Of a DNA stretch of 64,000 nucleotides, positions 58,823 to 64,000 are shown piece by piece (the stretch's first letter is position 1; each line of letters begins with the position of its first letter). The notes below the pieces were generated by a model. That model saw only the letters and a list, made by a program, of their open reading frames with translations. It did not search any database and was not told the DNA's origin. Position numbers and translations under genes: made by a program. The DNA lies in contig JAILRG010000071.1 in assembly GCA_024698325.1 (NCBI GenBank), forward strand, positions 1 to 64,000, read 5' to 3'. Source of the stretch: Treponema sp. Lineage in GTDB: Bacteria > Spirochaetota > Spirochaetia > Treponematales > Treponemataceae.

Positions 58823-58851
58823 TTGTAAGCAGAATCATTATGTGCTATTCT
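58823..58851 (+). promoter_or_regulatory. Sigma70-type promoter of ferredoxin gene
   Basis: TTGTAA(58823-58828)-17 bp-TATTCT(58846-58851); normal leader with AGAGAGG before ATG 58883. Confidence 0.65.
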
Positions 58852-58882
58852 AATGCTACAACATACTTAGAGAGGTACTAAT

Positions 58883-59056
58883 ATGGCATACAAGATCGAC
58901 GTTGCAAAATGCGTAAACTGTGGAACATGTGAACCGGACTGTCCGGCAGGTGCAATCAGCGAAGCTGACGGACACCGCCAGATTGACCCGGCTCAGTGTC
59001 TGAGCTGCGGCACTTGTGCATCAGAATGTCCCGCAGAGGCAATTTCAGAAGAGTAA
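58883..59056 (+). CDS. 2[4Fe-4S] ferredoxin (57 aa; missing from supplied ORF track)
   Basis: MAYKIDVAKCVNCGTCEPDCPAGAISEADGHRQIDPAQCLSCGTCASECPAEAISEE: two CX2CX2CX3CP motifs. Confidence 0.97.
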   Translation: MAYKIDVAKCVNCGTCEPDCPAGAISEADGHRQIDPAQCLSCGTCASECPAEAISEE

Positions 59057-59078
59057 CAGGCAACGCTGTTATTCCAGT

Positions 59079-59115
59079 AACCGGCTTTTTCAGTCTTAGA
59101 AGCCGGTTTTTTTGT
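59079..59115 (+). terminator. Intrinsic terminator after ferredoxin
   Basis: AACCGGCTT...AAGCCGGTTTTTTTG. Confidence 0.85.
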
Positions 59116-59160
59116 TTTTAAAGCATTGAGGGAAAGGCTGATTTCAGCTAGTATGGAACC

Positions 59161-59562
59161 ATGTTTGTAAAAATCGTAAAAGAATACGGCAATCTTTTTT
59201 CTGGAGCCGGCCGGGTACTCGCGCTGCTTGCGCTCTGCACCGCAACTGGCGCTGCCTTTGTCATTCCTCTCTGGAAATTCGCCACCAGCGCACCGAGGCT
59301 CTATTCTATCGTCATATTGATTCTGCTCGCTTCATGCGGATTGTATCTGCTTGTCAAAAAAATAAGGAAGCACGGAATAAAAAAGGCACTGCGCTTTTTC
59401 CTGCTTCTGCTGATAATTCTCGCAGGTGTTGCCGGCGCAATGTCATCCGTACTGGCAGGAAGCCGCCTCTTTGCAGCCCTTATCCTGATTACGACAGTCA
59501 TCATCCACGGCATTCTCTCTTTCGGCATCCGGTCCCATGACACCACCCCAGAGACTATGTAA
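59161..59562 (+). CDS. Small membrane hypothetical protein
   Basis: 133 aa with four hydrophobic segments; TTGAGG-17-TAGTAT promoter immediately upstream. Confidence 0.7.
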   Translation: MFVKIVKEYGNLFSGAGRVLALLALCTATGAAFVIPLWKFATSAPRLYSIVILILLASCGLYLLVKKIRKHGIKKALRFFLLLLIILAGVAGAMSSVLAGSRLFAALILITTVIIHGILSFGIRSHDTTPETM

Positions 59563-60496
59563 GATTTTTTTTGCATTTCTTCTCCTATCCCGGGCTTTTC
59601 AAGCCGCTGTCTGTCAGGATGCACGTTCCGAACCGAGAGCAGAAGAGCCTGTCGTCTTTTTAATAGAACGAGCCTACATCCCGGAAATAGAGGAGCTTTC
59701 CGCGAGGAACATCCTCTTCAGGCAGTACTGCGAGGACCGGCAGGTCGCCGACAAGCAGGCGGCAAGGGGCTTACCTGGCGAAATGCTTTTTTACCGCTAC
59801 ACGGCGCACAAAGGCGACTCGCTTATGACACTCGCTTCCCGGCTTTCGCTTCCCATAGAAACGCTTGCAACCGTCAACGCAATCTCTTCCCCTGACACAA
59901 ACATTGCCGAAAGGGAGCTTATTCTTCCTACCGTCCGCGGACTTTTTCTTCCTGAAACGCCGTCTTCTGCCTACGAACTTCTGCTCTCGCAGGCGCACAG
60001 CCCTAAAGAAACAGACCGGCGCTACTGTATTTCTGGCAGAATCTGCGTTTTTTTGCAGGATGTCCGCCTTACACCGACAGAACGCGCCTTTTTTCTCGAC
60101 ACCAACATGGTCATGCCGCTCACCCGCCACGAGCTGACGTCTGCGTTCGGCTACCGGGTAAGCCCCATCACCGGCGCATGGAAATTCCATTCCGGCGTTG
60201 ACCTTGCAGCCCCCGAAGGAAGCGATGTCTTTGCCTGTAAAACAGGAACCGTCCTTCAGGCAGTGCGGGGAAACCCGGTCTACGGAAATTACATAATCCT
60301 GCAGCACAACGGCGGCATGACAAGCGTATATGCGCACCTTTCGAAAATCCTCGTGCGGCAGGGAGATTCTGTCGGCGGCGGACTTAAAATCGGAGAAGTC
60401 GGCACGACAGGGGCATCCACCGGCCCGCACCTGCATTTCGAAGTACGGCTGAACGGCACCGCAACTGACCCCGGCAAATACTTATTTGTAGACTAG
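59537..60496 (+). CDS. LysM and M23-family peptidase domain protein
   Basis: YTAHKGDSLMTLASRLSLPIETLATVN (LysM); GAWKFHSGVDLAAPEGSDVFACKTGTV...STGPHLHFEVRLNG (M23 HxxxD, HxH). Confidence 0.93.
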   Translation: MTPPQRLCKIFFAFLLLSRAFQAAVCQDARSEPRAEEPVVFLIERAYIPEIEELSARNILFRQYCEDRQVADKQAARGLPGEMLFYRYTAHKGDSLMTLASRLSLPIETLATVNAISSPDTNIAERELILPTVRGLFLPETPSSAYELLLSQAHSPKETDRRYCISGRICVFLQDVRLTPTERAFFLDTNMVMPLTRHELTSAFGYRVSPITGAWKFHSGVDLAAPEGSDVFACKTGTVLQAVRGNPVYGNYIILQHNGGMTSVYAHLSKILVRQGDSVGGGLKIGEVGTTGASTGPHLHFEVRLNGTATDPGKYLFVD

Positions 60497-60530
60497 AAGC
60501 AGATTCTGGTGTACAATTAAGCATATTTAT

Positions 60531-61532
60531 ATGCAGAGAACGAGAAAAAGCACCGCCATTATTTTCTCCTCGCTTATCTTCGCAGCAGGCTTCCTGGCAA
60601 GCGGAGAGACGTTCCGCGTCCATGAGCTGCACGAGCTTGCGCTTTCAGACACAAACAGCGAATGCAGGGTCCGGGCCGGCATAAACGATGCGCTCTCTGT
60701 AGAACTGCCTGATGACGTTACCTACATCAACGGAATTGAGCTTACCGTCAGGATTCCTGAAATCATCGCTTCCTGGCGGGACACCGTGGCATACTCCCTG
60801 TACAACGGCATTAAGCCGACTCCAGCTAAAGACAAGATTGATTATACAGGCGAGCGTATATCGGTCGGCACGTTTCCCGGTAAGCTTTCCTACACCATCT
60901 ACATTCCCATCAGCAAAGATTTTTCAATAAAAGAAAGCCCCTATCACACGATATTAACGGCTATTCCCGACACAACGGGAAAATTCATTTTCTTCCGCAT
61001 GCAGCTTGCCATGAAAGGCGTTCCGGAAGCATTTGAATCAGAGACCTTTGACATAACGGCACGGCCCGTACTCCGCGACAAAGGCGCGCTTTCTCTTTCA
61101 GTGACACCCCCGGAAAAAGATGCCGGGAAAAACTATCCTTACTCGCTGTATATTGACGGCGAGCTGATGGAATTCCAGCAGGCAAACCTCCTCCTGCTTC
61201 CGACAGGCGAGCATCATCTTTCCATTACAAGTGAATACTTCCGTGATGAAGTCCGCACCTTCCGGATAGAACAGGCCCGGGAAACATCCCTCGCTGTTAT
61301 GCTCAGGGATATAGCTCCCACATTGCGCATCATCAGTCCGGAAAATGCAAAGCTTTTTCTGGACGGAGAGCCGTTCACCGCCGGAAGCGCTGATGTGGTT
61401 GTCACCCCCGGAGACCATACAGTCCGTTTCGTCATCGGTGACTACGAAGTCGTAAAAACAGTCACTGCGGTAAACGGCCGTTCCTACACGGTAAATCTTT
61501 CTGTTGACGCAACTGTTTCTGAGTCCGAATAA
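60531..61532 (+). CDS. Exported hypothetical protein with PEGA-like C-terminal repeats
   Basis: Signal-like N-terminus; IDGELMEFQQANLLLLPTGEHHLSI and LFLDGEPFTAGSADVVVTPGDHTVRFVIGDYEV. Confidence 0.75.
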   Translation: MQRTRKSTAIIFSSLIFAAGFLASGETFRVHELHELALSDTNSECRVRAGINDALSVELPDDVTYINGIELTVRIPEIIASWRDTVAYSLYNGIKPTPAKDKIDYTGERISVGTFPGKLSYTIYIPISKDFSIKESPYHTILTAIPDTTGKFIFFRMQLAMKGVPEAFESETFDITARPVLRDKGALSLSVTPPEKDAGKNYPYSLYIDGELMEFQQANLLLLPTGEHHLSITSEYFRDEVRTFRIEQARETSLAVMLRDIAPTLRIISPENAKLFLDGEPFTAGSADVVVTPGDHTVRFVIGDYEVVKTVTAVNGRSYTVNLSVDATVSESE

Positions 61533-61648
61533 CCGTTTGTTTCTGCCTAAACGGCACTTCTCTTTCTGCCATATAAAACCAAGACGATACGGCTTTCCCT
61601 CTTAAAAAACTGCCTTGCACAGCTTGCCATAAAACACTGCCGGCGCCT

Positions 61649-61765
61649 CAAAAGACCGGCTTGCGCCTCCCGATATAAAAAAAAGACCGGCTTGCACCCC
61701 TCGATATAAAAAAAGACCGGCTTGCGCCCCTCGGTATAAAAAAAAGACCGGCTTTCGCCGGTCTA
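61649..61765. repeat. Four-copy ~31-bp tandem repeat ending in an intrinsic-terminator hairpin (minus orientation)
   Basis: AAAAGACCGGCTTGCGCC-type unit at GACCGGC starts 61654, 61685, 61715, 61746; last copy AGACCGGCTTTCGCCGGTCT forms a hairpin with T-tract on the minus strand. Confidence 0.85.
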
Positions 61766-61931
61766 TGCCCATCAGGCAACAGGGTATCAATGGGTGGGAG
61801 GGGATAATTGCATACCCTGCATTTATAATATCGTCTGTAAGGGGGAAAATCTTTACTGTTTTCAAACACTTTTTTTTCAGAGTTTTCACCTATTTGACAG
61901 AATATGCGTATTCTTCTATCATTTATTCACT

Positions 61932-64000
61932 ATGCAAAAAATTAAGGTGACGACGTATTGTCTCGTTGCAGTGCTGTTTTTGAGTGCCGGCCTTTTTGGC
62001 GCCGGGTTGGGTTCTGCGCTGGCACAGACAAAATATATAAAGGATAACGAATACTTTACCGAATTCAGTACGGCACTTCCGACAAAACTGCTGGATATAA
62101 ACGGCGAACTGATAACGGAGCTTGCAAGCGAAGAAAAAAGAGAAATCATAAGCATAAAAAAACTTCCGCAGCACATGATTGACGCGCTGCTTTCCCGCGA
62201 AGACCGGGTTTTCTACTATCACAGGGGCTTTAGCGCAAAAGCGCTTTTCCGCGCCGTCATGGGAAAACTTGCCCACCTGTCATTAGGCGGCGGCTCTACC
62301 CTCACCCAGCAGATTGCAGGCACGCTCTATTGTGACCGCTCAGACTATTCTTACAAGCGAAAGCTGAAGGAACTCTGGTGGGCAATTCAGATGGAGCGGA
62401 GATACTCCAAGGACGAAATACTGGAGCTGTACCTCAACAAGATATATTTTGGCGGCGGCACCTACGGCGTAAACGCTGCAAGCAAATACTATTTCGGACA
62501 CAGCGCCGAAGAAATCACCCCGGCAGAAGCGGCCATTCTTGTCGTTCAGCTTTCCAATCCGGCGGCTTTCAATCCGTTTGACCATCCGAACGCCGCCATG
62601 GACAGACAGAAAGGCGTACTAAGCGCCATGGTCGCATCCGGCTACATCACTCAGGAACAGGCCGACGAGTCATTCGACAACTACTGGGGAACGTTTGACT
62701 ACACAAGGACATCCAGCGCCGCAACATTCAGCCATGACGACAAGGCTCCCTGGTTCAGCGAATATGTCCGCCGTGAGCTTGGCAGCATGATTTACGGTAC
62801 TGACGATATCTACACGAGCGGTTTTACGGTAAACACGACGCTGAACTTAAAGCACCAGCAGTTTGCACAGGAAACGATGGACATCTACATTGACTATGCA
62901 AACGAAACGTACCAGCAGTTCACCAACGTGCGCTCCAATGATGCATTTAACGTGTATACGCCGCTTTCAGAGCTGATTGCGCTCACCTTTAATTTAGGCG
63001 GCATAAAGGTAAGTGAACAGAGAAACGAAGCTCTGGCACAGTCATCCTACACAAACAACATAAACCCGGTTATCGACGTCATGTCACTGATGTTCGGCAT
63101 GGATAAGCTTAAACTTTCTGTCGTCAACCGCTCAAACTCTGTCGCAAAACAGCAGGTGGGAAAGACTACGGTCGAAGGAACGATGATTTCGCTTGATAAT
63201 GAAAACGGATACATCACCGCGCTTGTAGGCGGCAGTAAGTTTGACAGCGAAAACCAGTTCATCCGCGCGGTACAGGCAAAGCTGCAGCCGGGCTCCTCAT
63301 TCAAGCCGCTGTACTACAGTGCGGCCATCGACACCAGAGAGTTCACTCCTACCACCATCATTTCAGATACGCCTACCGTTTTCCATACAAAAGACGGAAA
63401 GCCCTACATTCCGCTTGATTTCCGCGGCGTTTACGAAGGTGACGTAGAACTATGGTACGCGCTTGCCCACTCAATGAACATTCCGTCAATAAAAGTTCTC
63501 GACGCTGTCGGCTTTGACGCTGCCATAGAACGGGCAATCGCATTGCTCGGCATTCCAGAAGATGAGGTTCCAAACAGAGGCTTTGTCCCCGGCTATCCGA
63601 TTGGTCTGGGTGTCTGCTCAGTCCGTCCTATTGAGGTTGCCCGCGCATACTCAATTTTCGCAAGCGGCGGAAAGGAAGTCACTCCGATTGCAATCCGCAG
63701 TGTTGCAGACAGAAACGGGAACATCATCCTGAATCCTGAACGCGAAGTCCGCCAGGCACAGGCAGCAAAGGGAAACAGCGCGCAGGTCATAAGTCCGCAG
63801 ACAGCCTTTGTCATGGCAAACCTGCTGCAGAATACGGTAAAGAGCGGAACCCTTGCAAATCCGTCTAACCACGGCGAGCGGTTCAGCTACAAAAACGAAA
63901 ACGGCCGCAAATACACCATTCCGGCCGGCGGCAAGACCGGAACAACGCAGAACTGGGCAGACGCATGGGCGGTCGGATTTACCCCCTACCTGACATCCGT
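61932..64000 (+). CDS. Penicillin-binding protein 1A family (transglycosylase/transpeptidase), partial at window end
   Basis: EDRVFYYHRGFSAKALFRAV, GGGSTLTQQIAGTLY, QPGSSFKPLYYS (SxxK), AGGKTGTTQNWADAWAVGF (KTGT). Confidence 0.95.
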   Translation, partial: MQKIKVTTYCLVAVLFLSAGLFGAGLGSALAQTKYIKDNEYFTEFSTALPTKLLDINGELITELASEEKREIISIKKLPQHMIDALLSREDRVFYYHRGFSAKALFRAVMGKLAHLSLGGGSTLTQQIAGTLYCDRSDYSYKRKLKELWWAIQMERRYSKDEILELYLNKIYFGGGTYGVNAASKYYFGHSAEEITPAEAAILVVQLSNPAAFNPFDHPNAAMDRQKGVLSAMVASGYITQEQADESFDNYWGTFDYTRTSSAATFSHDDKAPWFSEYVRRELGSMIYGTDDIYTSGFTVNTTLNLKHQQFAQETMDIYIDYANETYQQFTNVRSNDAFNVYTPLSELIALTFNLGGIKVSEQRNEALAQSSYTNNINPVIDVMSLMFGMDKLKLSVVNRSNSVAKQQVGKTTVEGTMISLDNENGYITALVGGSKFDSENQFIRAVQAKLQPGSSFKPLYYSAAIDTREFTPTTIISDTPTVFHTKDGKPYIPLDFRGVYEGDVELWYALAHSMNIPSIKVLDAVGFDAAIERAIALLGIPEDEVPNRGFVPGYPIGLGVCSVRPIEVARAYSIFASGGKEVTPIAIRSVADRNGNIILNPEREVRQAQAAKGNSAQVISPQTAFVMANLLQNTVKSGTLANPSNHGERFSYKNENGRKYTIPAGGKTGTTQNWADAWAVGFTPYLTS

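Noticed and set aside
61649-61765. CRISPR-like direct repeats
   Set aside because: Units are contiguous ~31-bp tandem copies with no variable spacers, end in a terminator hairpin, and no cas genes are present.
606-63872. Numerous 60-320 aa antisense or shifted-frame ORFs in the supplied track (e.g. 14930..15895 +, 5577..6383 +, 44577..45458 +, 59771..60436 -)
   Set aside because: They lie inside strongly supported genes, have biased non-homologous composition and lack credible start signals; they are shadow ORFs.
1-64000. Defence island, integrated element or novel large gene cluster
   Set aside because: Gene content is dominated by core motility, ATPase, tRNA synthetase and cofactor genes; no integrase, transposase, restriction or toxin-antitoxin gene was recognised.

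Overview
The window is 64 kb of a Treponema-like spirochaete chromosome, judged from gene content and order. It is mostly core genome. From left to right it contains: (i) a spirochaete-type V-ATPase operon (E, DUF2764, A, B, D, I, K; minus strand), whose subunit K reading frame departs from the family right after the catalytic-Glu region at the left edge; (ii) two treponemal hypotheticals, FapA (DUF342) and sigma-28, then a long motility/export operon (flbD-motA-motB-fliL-fliM-fliY-fliO-fliP-fliQ-fliR-flhB-flhA-flhF-flhG; minus strand); (iii) a two-component system, hemW, lepB, smpB, a YrdC-family gene and a DivIC-like gene; (iv) an acidic repeat protein split by one in-frame TAA, two tandem DUF115 'motility-associated' glycosyltransferases and a membrane protein with an apparent degenerate GGDEF-like C-terminus; (v) a UPRT, ileS, an antiporter-EIIA fusion and a large lipoprotein; (vi) a partial anaerobic-type cobalamin cluster (cbiET, cbiJ, cbiH, cbiFG, cbiL); (vii) deoC, a small 2[4Fe-4S] ferredoxin, a LysM/M23 peptidase and a partial PBP1A. 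I found no rRNA, tRNA, CRISPR array, prophage or complete transposon. The most interesting observations are: a recurrent promoter layout (TTGNNN-17/18-TATACT-6/7-ATG) at about ten genes, which implies leaderless mRNAs; the single in-frame nonsense codon in the acidic protein; the aberrant AtpK C-terminus; and mutually exclusive hairpins around the atpI stop codon. All calls come from reading the sequence. No database search was run.
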